In this document: one piece after another, positions 16,318 through 24,768 of the stretch
Layout of the letters: each line of letters starts with the position of its first letter
How positions within the stretch are numbered: the stretch's first letter is position 1
Assembly (NCBI RefSeq): GCF_023516595.1
Contig: NZ_JAMGBG010000107.1
Span: 1 to 57,293, forward strand
DNA: 57,293 nucleotides
Source: Streptomyces neyagawaensis
GTDB taxonomy: Bacteria > Actinomycetota > Actinomycetes > Streptomycetales > Streptomycetaceae
Direction of reading: 5' to 3'
The notes under the pieces: generated by a model
The model's input: only the letters and a program-made list of their open reading frames with translations
Database searches by the model: none
Told to the model about the DNA's origin: nothing
Made by a program: the position numbers and the translations under genes

Positions 16318-16893
16318 TCACGGTGCGCGGCGAGGGTGCCGGGCCGGCTCTCCCGACAGTCCGCTGAGCGCCCGCCCGGCGATCTCGTCGATCGGTCCGA
16401 CGGCCTGAACGGTCAGCAGGATGTCCGCGTAGTGGTCGAGCAGAGGGGCGGTCTGGCGTTCGTAGACCCGCTGCCGATGGCGGATGACATCCTCGGTGTC
16501 ATCCGGCCGGCCGCGGTTCAGCAGCCGCTTCACCACGATGTCCTCGGGAGCGGTGAACTCCACCACGGCGTCCAGTCGGGCTCCGGTGGAATCCAGTGTC
16601 GTGGCGAGTTCCCGCGCCTGTGTCAGGGTGCGTGGGAAGCCGTCGAGAAGGAAGCCGCGCCGGGTGTCGGGCTGTTCCAGCCGCTGGCGGACCATGCCGC
16701 CGGTAACGTGATCGGGTACGAGTTCGCCGGTGTCGAGATACCGCTTGGCTTCCTGCCCTAGTGGCGTCCGGCGGGTGACGTGCTCGCGGAACAGGTCCCC
16801 GGTGGAGATGTGCGGGATGCCGAGTCTCTCGCTGAGTATGGCTGCTTGGGTGCCCTTGCCCGCTCCGGGAGGGCCGATGAGGACGATTCGCAT
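16318..16893 (-). CDS. adk: Adenylate kinase, short (LID-less) form
   Basis: 191 residues starting MRIVLIGPPGAGKGTQAAIL (P-loop), with HISTGDLFREHV (AMP-binding), GFLLDGFPRTLTQA (core) and the short connection KRLLNRGRPDDTEDVIRHR. The approximately 27-residue LID insertion of long adenylate kinases is absent, so this is the compact type. It interconverts AMP + ATP and 2 ADP. ATG 16893 overlaps the TGA of the preceding frame (TGATG), and the operon begins with acetyl-CoA synthetase, which releases AMP. That context argues for a pathway-dedicated AMP-recycling kinase rather than the housekeeping copy next to secY. Confidence 0.93.
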   Translation of the reverse strand: MRIVLIGPPGAGKGTQAAILSERLGIPHISTGDLFREHVTRRTPLGQEAKRYLDTGELVPDHVTGGMVRQRLEQPDTRRGFLLDGFPRTLTQARELATTLDSTGARLDAVVEFTAPEDIVVKRLLNRGRPDDTEDVIRHRQRVYERQTAPLLDHYADILLTVQAVGPIDEIAGRALSGLSGEPARHPRRAP

Positions 16894-17420
16894 CAGCGTG
16901 CGCGTGCCTTCCAGTGGTCGTGCCTGGTCTTCGTTTCTGGTCTTCGCTGTTGTCGGCGTGCTCCGGTCGGGCGGCCCGTGACGGGCGGAGAGGTCCCTCG
17001 GCCGGGACCGGTACCGGCTCGGGTGCCCGGTGCGCGCGGCGGGCCGGGGAGGCCGCACAGCGCGTCCGCGCTGGCCGGCGGACTGGTCATGACGGTGTGG
17101 ACGTGGGGCGTCGGTTCGGCCGCCGGCCACCCGGCGAGCGCGGGCAGTCCTGCCAGGGTGGTGTCCCGCGACCGCTCCCGGACCGCATCCGTGATCATGT
17201 CGCCTACCGGTCCGCCGTGCGGGGCCGTCGGGCGTCGGCCAGCTCGCCGCACGCAGGCCGGCGGGATCCCCGGGTCCCTGGGCCGAACCTCGCACAGGGC
17301 GAGGTGATCGAGGCGCCCGAAACGGTCGGCGACCGTGTCGACGGCCCGGTCGGGGTCGTCGGGGCCGCTCGCTCCGGTGAGGCGCGCGACCCGGCCGGGC
17401 GACAGGTCGCCGCCGCTCAT
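16893..17420 (-). CDS. Uncharacterised 175-aa protein between acs and adk
   Basis: ATG 17420 overlaps the acs stop as ATGA, and its own TGA overlaps the adk ATG, so all three cistrons are translationally coupled. Residues 20-45 (DDPDRAVDTVADRFGRLDHL) look like the helix before strand 4 of a short-chain dehydrogenase, but the catalytic parts of that fold are absent. The remainder is Pro/Gly/Arg-rich. It may be a decayed SDR remnant kept open by coupling, or a lineage-specific protein. Codon bias is coding-like. Confidence 0.45.
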   Translation of the reverse strand: MSGGDLSPGRVARLTGASGPDDPDRAVDTVADRFGRLDHLALCEVRPRDPGIPPACVRRAGRRPTAPHGGPVGDMITDAVRERSRDTTLAGLPALAGWPAAEPTPHVHTVMTSPPASADALCGLPGPPRAPGTRAGTGPGRGTSPPVTGRPTGARRQQRRPETKTRHDHWKARAR

Positions 17421-19366
17421 GCCGGGCCCGCCTTGTCCTGCTGCCCGTCGCTGAGACCGGCGTTGATCAGGTCCATCACGGAGGCGTCGGCCAGCGTCGT
17501 GACGTCTCCGACCTCCCGGTGCTCGGCGACGTCGCGCAGCAGCCTGCGCATGATCTTCCCGGACCGGGTCTTGGGCAGTTCGGGGACCACCATGATCTGG
17601 CGGGGTTTGGCGATCGGGCCGATCTCCTGTGCGACATGCTCGCGCAGCGCTGCCGTGAGGTCCGGGTCGGCGCCGGCGCGCAGGATGACGAAGGCGACGA
17701 TGGCCTGCCCGGTCGTCGCGTCCGACGCGCCCACCACGGCGGCCTCGGCCACCGCGGGGTGCGAGACGAGCGCCGACTCGACCTCCGCGGTGGAGATCCG
17801 GTGCCCGGAGACGTTCATGACGTCGTCCACGCGGCCCAGCAGCCAGATGTCGCCGTCCTCGTCGTAGCGCGCGCCGTCCCCGGCGAAGTAGTAGCCCTGG
17901 TCGGCGAAACGGGACCAGTACGTCGCCCGGTACCGCTCCTCGTCGCCCCAGATCCCGCGCAGCATGGACGGCCAGGGCTGGTCGAGGACCAGATAGCCGC
18001 TCTGGCCGTTGCCGACCTGACGGCCCTGGTCGTCCACCACCTTGGCGGACAGACCCGGCAGCGGCGCCTGGGCCGAGCCGGGCTTCGCGCCGGACCCGCC
18101 CGCAGGAAGCGGTGAGACCATGACGGCGCCGGTCTCGGTCTGCCACCAGGTGTCCACGATCGGCGCCCTGCCGGACCCGATGTGCGTGCGATACCAGCGC
18201 CACGCCTCGGGGTTGATGGGTTCGCCGACACTGCCGAGCACGCCGATCGAGGAGAGGTCGTAGCGGGCAGGGATCTGCTCGCCCCACTTCATGAAGGTGC
18301 GGATGAGGGTGGGCGCGGTGTAGTAGACCGTGACGCCGTACTTCTCGATGATCTCGAAGTGCCGCCCTTCGTGCGGGGTGTTGGGCGTGCCCTCGTACAT
18401 GACCGAGGTCGCCCGGTTGGCGAGCGGCCCGTACACGATGTAGGAGTGCCCGGTGATCCAGCCGATGTCGGCGGTGCACCAGTAAACGTCGGTCTCGGTG
18501 TCGAGGTCGAAGACGGTGCGGTGGGTGTAGGCGGCCTGGGTCAGGTAGCCGCCGGAGGTGTGCAGGATGCCCTTCGGGCTGCCCGTCGTCCCGGAGGTGT
18601 AGAGGATGAACAGCGGGTGCTCGGCGTCGAAGGACTGGGGTGCGTGCTCGTCGGGCTGGGCGTCGACCAGGTCGTGCCACCACACGTCGCGGCCCTCGGT
18701 CCACGGCACGTCGGTGCCGGTGCGCCGGACCACCAGGACGTGCTCGATGCTCGGGGTGTCCCTGGTGGCCTCGTCGGTGTTCGCCTTCATGGGCTCGGCG
18801 CTGCCCCGGCGGTACTGGCCGTCCGCGGTGATCAGCAGCCGGGCCTGGGCGTCGTCGATGCGCGACTGCAGGGCGGATGGGGAGAACCCGCCGAACACGA
18901 CGCTGTGCGGCAGACCGAGACGGGCGCAGGCCAGCATGGCGAAGACCGCCTCGGGGATCATCGGCAGCTGGATGGCGACCCGGTCGCCCGGCGCCAGACC
19001 GAGGCAGAGCAGGGCGTTCGCCGTGCGGCAGACCTCGCGCCTCAGCTCCGCGTAGGTGATCGTGCGGGTGTCGCCCGGCTCGCCCTCCCAGTGGAAGGCG
19101 ACCTGGTCACCGTGCCCTGCCTCGACGTGCCGGTCGACGCAGTTGTACGCCACGTTCAGCTTCCCGCCGGTGAACCAGCGGGCGAAGGGCGCGTCCGTCC
19201 AGTCGAGCACCTGGTCCCAGCCGGTGTCCCAGTGGAGCTGCCCAGCCTCCTGCGCCCAGAAGGCGAGGAGGTCGTCCGCGGCCCGTTCCAGCGGTCCGGA
19301 CACGGCGCCCCGTGGGGTGAGCGGCGGGTTCTCTGGAAGGGCGGGGTGGGCAGAGCGCGGAGACAT
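17417..19366 (-). CDS. acs: Acetyl-CoA synthetase (AMP-forming)
   Basis: A 649-residue ANL-family enzyme of normal Acs length: N-terminal ACAS extension (FWAQEAGQLHWDTGWDQVLD, FTGGKLNVAYNCVDRH), P-loop-like FILYTSGTTGSPKGILHT, YWCTADIGWITGHSYIVYGP, VDTWWQTETGAVM, YYFAGDGARYDEDGDIWLLG, RVDDVMNVSGHRIST and the C-terminal catalytic lysine motif PKTRSGKIMRRLLR. It converts acetate, ATP and CoA to acetyl-CoA, AMP and PPi. The Trp in DTWWQTETG is the residue that limits the pocket to acetate in true Acs. The lysine in SGKIM is the usual acetylation site. ATG 19366 follows GGAGG. It heads the acs-orf-adk operon. Confidence 0.95.
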   Translation of the reverse strand: MSPRSAHPALPENPPLTPRGAVSGPLERAADDLLAFWAQEAGQLHWDTGWDQVLDWTDAPFARWFTGGKLNVAYNCVDRHVEAGHGDQVAFHWEGEPGDTRTITYAELRREVCRTANALLCLGLAPGDRVAIQLPMIPEAVFAMLACARLGLPHSVVFGGFSPSALQSRIDDAQARLLITADGQYRRGSAEPMKANTDEATRDTPSIEHVLVVRRTGTDVPWTEGRDVWWHDLVDAQPDEHAPQSFDAEHPLFILYTSGTTGSPKGILHTSGGYLTQAAYTHRTVFDLDTETDVYWCTADIGWITGHSYIVYGPLANRATSVMYEGTPNTPHEGRHFEIIEKYGVTVYYTAPTLIRTFMKWGEQIPARYDLSSIGVLGSVGEPINPEAWRWYRTHIGSGRAPIVDTWWQTETGAVMVSPLPAGGSGAKPGSAQAPLPGLSAKVVDDQGRQVGNGQSGYLVLDQPWPSMLRGIWGDEERYRATYWSRFADQGYYFAGDGARYDEDGDIWLLGRVDDVMNVSGHRISTAEVESALVSHPAVAEAAVVGASDATTGQAIVAFVILRAGADPDLTAALREHVAQEIGPIAKPRQIMVVPELPKTRSGKIMRRLLRDVAEHREVGDVTTLADASVMDLINAGLSDGQQDKAGPA

Positions 19367-19496
19367 ACCAGATCCTCCAGTGAGTGCGGGTGCTGACGGC
19401 ACAGGTGCCGGTCCGAGGGCGCGGCCGGCCGTCGCCAGGTGGACACGGTGGCCGGTGAGGGTTGGCGGGAGGTTGGCGGCGGGTCGGGGGCCGCGG

Positions 19497-20867
19497 CTAC
19501 GGCCGCCCTCCGGCGGTCCAACGACTCACCAGGCGCAGGGCGAGGCGCGGCCGCAGCGGTGCGGTGGTCCCGCGCCGTGCGGCGCCCTGCCAGACGCCCC
19601 AGCCGTAGGCGAGGTCGTCCAGGCGCGGATCGCCACGTGCGGGAGGGGGCCGAGCGAGGTGCCGGAGCGGCGGTGGTCCACCAGCCCCTCGACGACGGCC
19701 GCGGTGATCAGCAGGTACCGCGCACGGCGGCTCACCATGGCGGCGGCCGTCGCGAGGGGCCAGTGGTGCCGGGTGGCGCAGCGCGGCGAGCGACAGCAGT
19801 GCCCCCGCGCGGGGCGGGTGGTCGGCGTCGGGCATACGCCGTGCCACGCGGACAGCGGTCACCGCCGTCAGGGCCGCCGCCACGGCCGCCGCCACGGCCG
19901 CCGCCACGGCCGCCGACCCCGGCCTGCCGCGCAGCAGCAGGGCGCAGGCGGCCAGCAACCAGGGGGCGGCATACAGCGGCGGCACCTGCCCGGGGTGGCG
20001 CAGCGTCAGGTCGGCGGCGCCGGTGCCGTACGCGGCTCGATGGGCGAGCCAACCGCGCAGGTCGGTGCGGTGCCGGTGGCCCACGCGCGCGGTGGGCACG
20101 TACCGCAGCCGCCGGCCTGCCTCGTGCAGCACGACCGGCCCTTCCCCGGCTCCCATGTCCAGCGGCGAGCGCTTCTCCTCGTACCGGTCCAGGAGCCCGG
20201 GTTCGGCGACGGGCAGCGCGACCACGCGGGGAGTGGCGAGCGCCACCGCGGGGTCGGTGAACTGCGCCAGCAGGGCGGCGAGCCACCTGGGTTCGGGCAC
20301 CACGTCGGAGTCGCAGAACGCCACGTACGGGGTACGGGCGTGCCGCAGGCCGGTGTTGCGGGCCGCTGCCGGGCCGAGGTTGCGTGGGTGGGGCAGTATT
20401 TCGGCGCCGTGCGCGCGGGCCACCCGGGCCAGGCCCGCGGGGTCGGTGGAGCCGTCGTCCACGGCCAGGGCCGGCAGGGGGGAGGTGGGCAGGTCGGCGC
20501 GCAGGACTGCGAGCAGCCGGTCCAGCTGGTCGGCGCGGTCCTTGACGGGGATGACCACGGTGGTGTTGTTCACCGGCACCGGCGCGGGGCGCGGATTGGC
20601 GATCCCGGCGTCGAGCAGCCGTCGTGCGAGCGCGCCGCTCGCCGGAACTGTGACCGTGAGCCGGCCCCCGTCCAGGAGGCGTGCCGCAGGGGCGGGCAGC
20701 CGGAGCAGGCGAAGCGGTGATCCGCCGAGCAGCAGCCGCCCGTCCTCGGACCGGTGCGTGCCGGCGGCGAGTTCGACGGTGAGGCCGGCCGGCAGCGCGG
20801 TGTCCGCCGGAGAGGGCAGCGGAGTGCTCGTCGGGGGAGCCGGGGTGCGGTGTGCGGGTGCCGTCAT
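19497..20867 (-). pseudogene. mftF: Mycofactocin glycosyltransferase MftF with internal deletion and frame slips
   Basis: The frame starts at ATG 20867, overlapping the SDR stop (ATGA), and ends at 19497. It is a GT2 glycosyltransferase: NNTTVVIPVKDRADQLDRLL, ALAVDDGSTDPAGLARVA, NLGPAAARNTGLRHARTPYV and FCDSDVVPEP (DxD). After RYEEKRSPLDMGAGEGPVV the normal segment of about 40 residues containing the ED motif is missing, and the protein resumes at LHEAGRRLRYVPTARVGH. Near 19770-19620 the expected ATAAAMVSRRARYLLI and EGLVDHRRSGTSLGPLP are in another frame, so two compensating frame slips are present before LDDLAYGWGVWQGA returns. MftF glycosylates mycofactocin; this copy should be inactive. 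Confidence 0.8.
19872..19915. repeat. 12-base tandem repeat inside mftF
   Basis: GGCCGCCGCCAC occurs three times in a row (19872-19907), with a partial fourth copy to 19915. It encodes an Ala/Val membrane-helix tract, read on the minus strand as AAVAAAVAAAV. Such repeats slip easily, which fits the other frame disturbances in this gene. Confidence 0.7.
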
Positions 20868-21367
20868 GCCGTGAACCCTCCGTCCGCGTGCAGTACGGAG
20901 CCGGTGAGAGCGAAGGACTCGGGGGAACAGGCCCATGCCACCGCCGCGGCCACTTCCTCGGGTTCCAGTGGGCGCCCGGTGAGCTGCTGGGCGGCGAGTT
21001 GGTCGACGTCGGGCAGGTGGTACAGGTCCGCCGTGGCCCGCAGCATGTCGGTGCGGGTCGAGCCCGGCGAGACGGCGACGGCGTGCACGCCGGTGTCGAG
21101 GCCGCCGAACTCGGTCTCGGCCAGCTCCACCGCGCGCTGCAGCGCGGCGGCGTCGCGTACGTCGGCGCGGACCGTACTGATCAGGGGGAATTCCTGTGCC
21201 AGCAGGTCCAGTCGGCCGGGGTCGGCCCGCGGGTAGGGCACGTCGGGGTCGTCCGCGCAGCGGTCCACCGCCACCACCGCCCAGCCGTCCCGGGCCAGGC
21301 GCCGTACCGTGGCGGTCCCGATGCCCCGCGCGGCGCCGGTGACGACGGCCACCCGACGGCCGGTCAT
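20864..21367 (-). pseudogene. Mycofactocin-associated SDR with the catalytic core deleted
   Basis: The N-terminus is normal for a mycofactocin-coupled SDR (RVAVVTGAARGIGTATVRRL, VVAVDRCADDP, DVRDAAALQRAVELAETEFG), and so is the C-terminus (AVSPGSTRTDML, LEPEEVAAAVAWACSPESFA, TGSVLHADGGFTA). Between FGGLD and VAVSPGSTR only four residues remain where about 90 are expected. The NAG strand, the Ser and the YxxxK active site are therefore gone. Length is 167 residues against about 260 for the family. The reading frame is preserved, and ATGA overlaps link it to mftE and mftF. It cannot be an active oxidoreductase. Confidence 0.8.
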
Positions 21368-21921
21368 CGCCCGTCCCCGGCGGGGGTGGTGACCGGCTGC
21401 GCCTCGGGCCGGCTGAGCCAGCCCCGCGCGCCCACCCGCCATCCGCGGACGTCCTCGGCGAGGCGGTCCGCCATCCGTTCCAGGAGCCGCTCGCCGTCGC
21501 CCGCGCAGGCCCCGGCGGGGTCGCCGAGGACGCCGAACGGGCTCACCCCGCGCACCGATTCGGCGACCAGCCGGTCCATCAGCAGGTGAAGGGGTTCGGT
21601 CGGTCCGGCGACGGCCCGCTCGGCGCGGACGGCCGCGTGCCGCAGCATCATCGAGGTCTCGGCGCGCCCGGCGTGGGCGTCGGAGCCCGGCGGCAGGCAG
21701 GGCCACCAGGCGACGTCGCGGCCCTCGCCGCGCAGACCGGTGACCGCCTCGGCCAGGCTGGTGAGGTGGCCGCCGTGCCCGTTGACCACCAGCAGGCGGG
21801 ACGCCCAGCGCAGCATCGAGCGGCCGGTCTCCGTGACCAGTAGGCGCAGCGCGTCGTGGCCGATGGACACCGTGCCGGGGAACCCCTCGTGCTCGCCGCT
21901 GGCCCCGTACGGCTCCTCCAA
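21364..21921 (-). pseudogene. mftE: Mycofactocin creatininase-like peptidase MftE, N-terminally truncated
   Basis: The remaining 180 residues include PYGASGEHEGFPGTVSIG, LLVVNGHGGHLTSLAEAV and ETSMMLRHA, the central and C-terminal metal-binding parts of the creatininase family. MftE clips the mycofactocin precursor. The first 60-70 residues with the conserved GSTEQHGPHLP-type region are missing. The homology stops at about 21921, where a Tn3-family transposase remnant begins on the other strand. No mftA, B, C or D lies upstream in the window. The stop overlaps the SDR start (ATGA). Confidence 0.8.
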
Positions 21922-21924
21922 CGG

Positions 21925-22261
21925 CGCGAACTCCGTGATCGCCTACGGCAAGGGCGGTGAGATCGCCTCGAACCGGCGCGACGAACAGGAGATGTTCGTG
22001 CTGTGCCTGCGGATTCTGCAATCGGCCCTGGTCTACGTGAACACCCTGATGCTCCAGGACATCCTCGGCGAACCCGAGGGGGCCGACCTCCTCACGTCCG
22101 CAGACTGGCGCGGCCTGACCCCGCTCTTCTGGTCCCACGTCCGCCCGTACGGAGAAGTGAACCTCGACATGGGCGCCCGCCTCAACCTCACCGCGGTCAC
22201 CGTGCCGGGTCCCGGCACTGCGGGCGATGGGAAGTCGGCCGAGGAACGTACGGAGGCGTGA
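21925..22261 (+). pseudogene. Tn3-family transposase, C-terminal fragment
   Basis: The frame NGANSVIAYGKGGEIASNRR, EQEMFVLCLRILQSALVYVN, TLMLQDILGEPEG, and LTPLFWSHVRPYGEVNLDMG is the C-terminal end of the Tn3 DDE transposase. The other 85% of the protein is missing. Its 5' edge abuts the truncated mftE, so a Tn3-type insertion followed by deletion probably destroyed the mycofactocin cluster here. No 38-bp Tn3 terminal repeat was recognised next to it. Confidence 0.75.
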
Positions 22262-22483
22262 GCGATGCCACCCCCGCGCGCTGGTCTCCAGACCGCCGCG
22301 TCGTACCCGGCCGCCATGGCGAGCTGGGCAATACGGTCGCCGAGCGGGCGCCCGCCATCTCCAAGCCCGCGTTCTCCATGCCCGCAGCGTAGACCGGGCC
22401 GCCCGGCCCAGGGTGGTACTGGCTCTCCCAGGGAAAGGCAGGGCCTAGTTGGCCGTCCCGGCCGGGCGCAGAGTGGTCCGCAT

Positions 22484-22520
22484 CCGCCCTACCGCACCGG
22501 CCCGCCGGGCGGTAGGGCGG
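22484..22520. promoter_or_regulatory. Perfect 12-bp inverted repeat upstream of SDR gene
   Basis: CCGCCCTACCGC (22484-22495) and GCGGTAGGGCGG (22509-22520) are exact inverse complements separated by 13 bases. They end 33 bases before the SDR ATG. The site could be an operator, possibly for the MmyB-type regulator encoded downstream, or a leader hairpin. Confidence 0.5.
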
Positions 22521-22553
22521 GACCGGCCCGCGCAGCAGACCCAGGAGTATCCC

Positions 22554-23315
22554 ATGAGCTATCCCGCCCTCGCCGCCCGTACCGCCGTCGTCACTGGAGC
22601 GGCCAGCGGCATGGGCGCGGCCACCGCCCGCCTGCTCGCAGCGGGTGGCGCCCGCGTCGCCCTGTTCGCCCGGCGCACCGATCGGCTGGACGCGCTGGCT
22701 GCCGAACTCACCGCCGCCGGAGGCCAGGCTCTCGCCGTCACCGCCGACGTCACCGACCAGGCCTCCGTCGACGCCGCCGCCAAGGCCGTCCACCATGCCT
22801 ACGGCCGGGTCGACCTGGTGGTCAACAACGCCGGCGTGATGCTACCCAACCCCCTCGCCGAGGGCCGGCTTGACGAGTGGACCCGCATGATCGACACCAA
22901 CCTCACTGGCGCTCTGCGCGTCATCCGCGCGTTCACCCCCGACCTCACCGCAGCCGCCGCCGACGGCCGCACCGCCGACCTTGTCAACGTCTCCTCCATC
23001 GCCTCCCACGTTCTCTTCCCCGACTACGCCGTGTACGGGGCCACCAAGGCCGCCCTCACCCAGCTGTCCGCGGCACTGCGCACCGAGCTGGGCCCGCGCG
23101 ACGTCCGGGTCAGCACCATCGAGCCGGGCCTGACCGACACCGAACTCGGTGAGCACATCGACAACCCGGAACTGCGCGAGCAGCTCGGCGGTATGTTCAC
23201 CGCGATCCCAGCCCTCGTCGCCGAGGACATCGCCGACCTCATCGCGTACACCGTCAGCCGTCGCCAGCACGTCAACCTGCGCCAGTCGATCGTCCTGCCG
23301 ACCCGTCAGGCTTGA
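22554..23315 (+). CDS. Short-chain dehydrogenase/reductase (classical SDR)
   Basis: 253 residues with all classical SDR features: TAVVTGAASGMGAATARLLA (TGxxxGxG), VALFARRTDRLDAL (Arg after strand 2, favouring NADPH), ADVTD, LVVNNAGVMLPNPL, VNVSSIASHV, the catalytic YAVYGATKAAL (YxxxK) and VSTIEPGLTDTELG. ATG 22554 has AGGAG seven bases upstream. The gene is followed by an MmyB-type regulator on the same strand, a very common pairing in Streptomyces. The pair sits between Tn3 transposase and resolvase remnants, so it may have come in as cargo. Confidence 0.92.
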   Translation: MSYPALAARTAVVTGAASGMGAATARLLAAGGARVALFARRTDRLDALAAELTAAGGQALAVTADVTDQASVDAAAKAVHHAYGRVDLVVNNAGVMLPNPLAEGRLDEWTRMIDTNLTGALRVIRAFTPDLTAAAADGRTADLVNVSSIASHVLFPDYAVYGATKAALTQLSAALRTELGPRDVRVSTIEPGLTDTELGEHIDNPELREQLGGMFTAIPALVAEDIADLIAYTVSRRQHVNLRQSIVLPTRQA

Positions 23316-23534
23316 CATTTCCCGGTCACCCACCGGGGCCGCCATGGGGGCACGCCCCGCTCGGCCATCGTCACCGAGCCACAGGACAGCGGCGCCGTCG
23401 ACGGCGGCCTGGTGACCGCCATCCCTGCCTCCTGGCGCGCAGAAGATTCGTTCCAAGGTCACCAAGGCCCTGACGCCTTCGATTTGCCCGCCCCACGGCG
23501 GGGCAGCGGAGCCGCCCTGGGGCGCTGACCAGTG

Positions 23535-23573
23535 GGTGTGCTGCCTAGCCCCAGCAGGGCCAGGCAGCACACC
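23535..23573. promoter_or_regulatory. Perfect 12-bp inverted repeat upstream of the MmyB-type regulator
   Basis: GGTGTGCTGCCT (23535-23546) and AGGCAGCACACC (23562-23573) are exact inverse complements with a 15-base spacer. They end 24 bases before the regulator's ATG, a likely autoregulatory operator or a terminator between SDR and regulator. Confidence 0.5.
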
Positions 23574-23597
23574 ACCGCGATCAGCCACAATCGTCGT

Positions 23598-24479
23598 ATG
23601 AGCACCGCGACCAGCCTGAGTGACTTCCTCCGGACCCGCCGCGCCCGTCTGCACCCGCAGGATGTGGCCCTGCCGGATTTCGGCGGCACGCGCCGGGTCG
23701 CCGGCCTGCGCCGTGAGGAGATCGCCCAGCTCGCCGGGGTCAGCGTCGACTACTACACCCGGATGGAACAGGGCCGCGTGTCCAACCCCTCGGACACCGT
23801 GCTCGACGCCCTCGCCCGCGCACTGCGGCTGAACGACGACGAGAGCCAGCACCTGCACCAGCTGGCCCGACCGCGGCACACCGCCCGTCCGGCGCGCAGG
23901 CACCAGGTCAGCCGACAGCGCGTGCGGCCGATGCTCCAGCGGCTGCTGGACGAGCTGAAGGCCGTGCCGGCAATGGTGATGGGCCGGCGCATGGACATCC
24001 TGGCCTGGAACCCGGCAGCGGTCGCTCTCTTCGGCGATTACGCCGCCATGGACCCGGCCGAGCGGAACATCGCCCGGATCACCTTCCTCGACCCGGCGTC
24101 CCGAGAGCTGTACGCAGACTGGTCCTCGTGCGCCCGCGAGAACGTGGCCTACCTCCACCTGGAGGCTGGACGGAACCACTCCAGCGACCCGCGATTGGCA
24201 CACTTGATCGGGGAGCTGTCGTTGAAGAGCGAGGACTTCCGCCGATGGTGGGCAGAACACCCGGTCCAGGACAAGACCTCGGGCATCAAGAGATTCCACC
24301 ACCCGCTGGTCGGCGACCTGGAACTGACCTACGAGACCCTGCGCGTCGCCGACGACCCCGACCAGGCACTGATCACGTATGCAGCCCAGCCGGACACCTC
24401 ATCCCACGACGCCCTCCACATGCTGCTTGCGTGGACCGCCCCCACAGCCACCGGTGCTCATCAATCGGCCGATTCCTGA
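23598..24479 (+). CDS. XRE-family regulator with MmyB-like ligand-binding domain
   Basis: 293 residues. The N-terminal HTH is SDFLRTRRARLHPQDVALPD, VAGLRREEIAQLAGVSVDYY and RMEQGRVSNPSDTVLDALAR. The C-terminal MmyB-like (PAS-type) domain is AMVMGRRMDILAWNPAAVAL, ITFLDPASRELYADW, LAHLIGELSLKSEDFRRWWA and GIKRFHHPLVGDLELTYET. Such proteins usually control an adjacent dehydrogenase in response to a hydrophobic ligand. ATG 23598 is 25 bases after a perfect inverted repeat. The SDR immediately upstream is the probable target. Confidence 0.9.
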   Translation: MSTATSLSDFLRTRRARLHPQDVALPDFGGTRRVAGLRREEIAQLAGVSVDYYTRMEQGRVSNPSDTVLDALARALRLNDDESQHLHQLARPRHTARPARRHQVSRQRVRPMLQRLLDELKAVPAMVMGRRMDILAWNPAAVALFGDYAAMDPAERNIARITFLDPASRELYADWSSCARENVAYLHLEAGRNHSSDPRLAHLIGELSLKSEDFRRWWAEHPVQDKTSGIKRFHHPLVGDLELTYETLRVADDPDQALITYAAQPDTSSHDALHMLLAWTAPTATGAHQSADS

Positions 24480-24639
24480 ACAAGATCAACAAGTCGTGGT
24501 CTGAGGCCGAAACAGCGCCGGTCCCCGCGCGAAAATGCTCACCCCACCCGCGACCGGGAACGCCAAGACGGCCGCTTCTGCCTCGACCAACGAGCCCCCA
24601 GCCGTGCTGGGCACGGAATAAGCCAGCAGGATCGTCACC

Positions 24640-24738
24640 AGCCGCAAACGGGTAGATGGTTTGTGGGAGACGCCGAGGAGCTTGGCGATCGAGGTGACGG
24701 TGTTCTCCGGGCGGGCGAGTAGGTCGCTGGCGTGAATC
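24640..24738 (-). pseudogene. Serine resolvase fragment (C-terminal HTH), minus strand
   Basis: Minus-strand reading ASDLLARPENTVTSIAKLLG then VS, with the continuation TIYPF in another frame. This is the C-terminal helix-turn-helix of a Tn3-type serine resolvase. The segment that should precede it lies on the opposite strand at 24769-24881, so the gene was split by an inversion. Confidence 0.55.
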
Positions 24739-24768
24739 GGAGGCCATCCTCGCTGCCGCAGTGTCGCG

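Noticed and set aside
18182..19396. 404-codon plus-strand frame opposite acs
   Set aside because: Shadow of acetyl-CoA synthetase, no recognisable features.
19861..19920. Repeat tract considered as a possible CRISPR-like or minisatellite locus
   Set aside because: No spacers; the repeat is an in-frame coding repeat within mftF.
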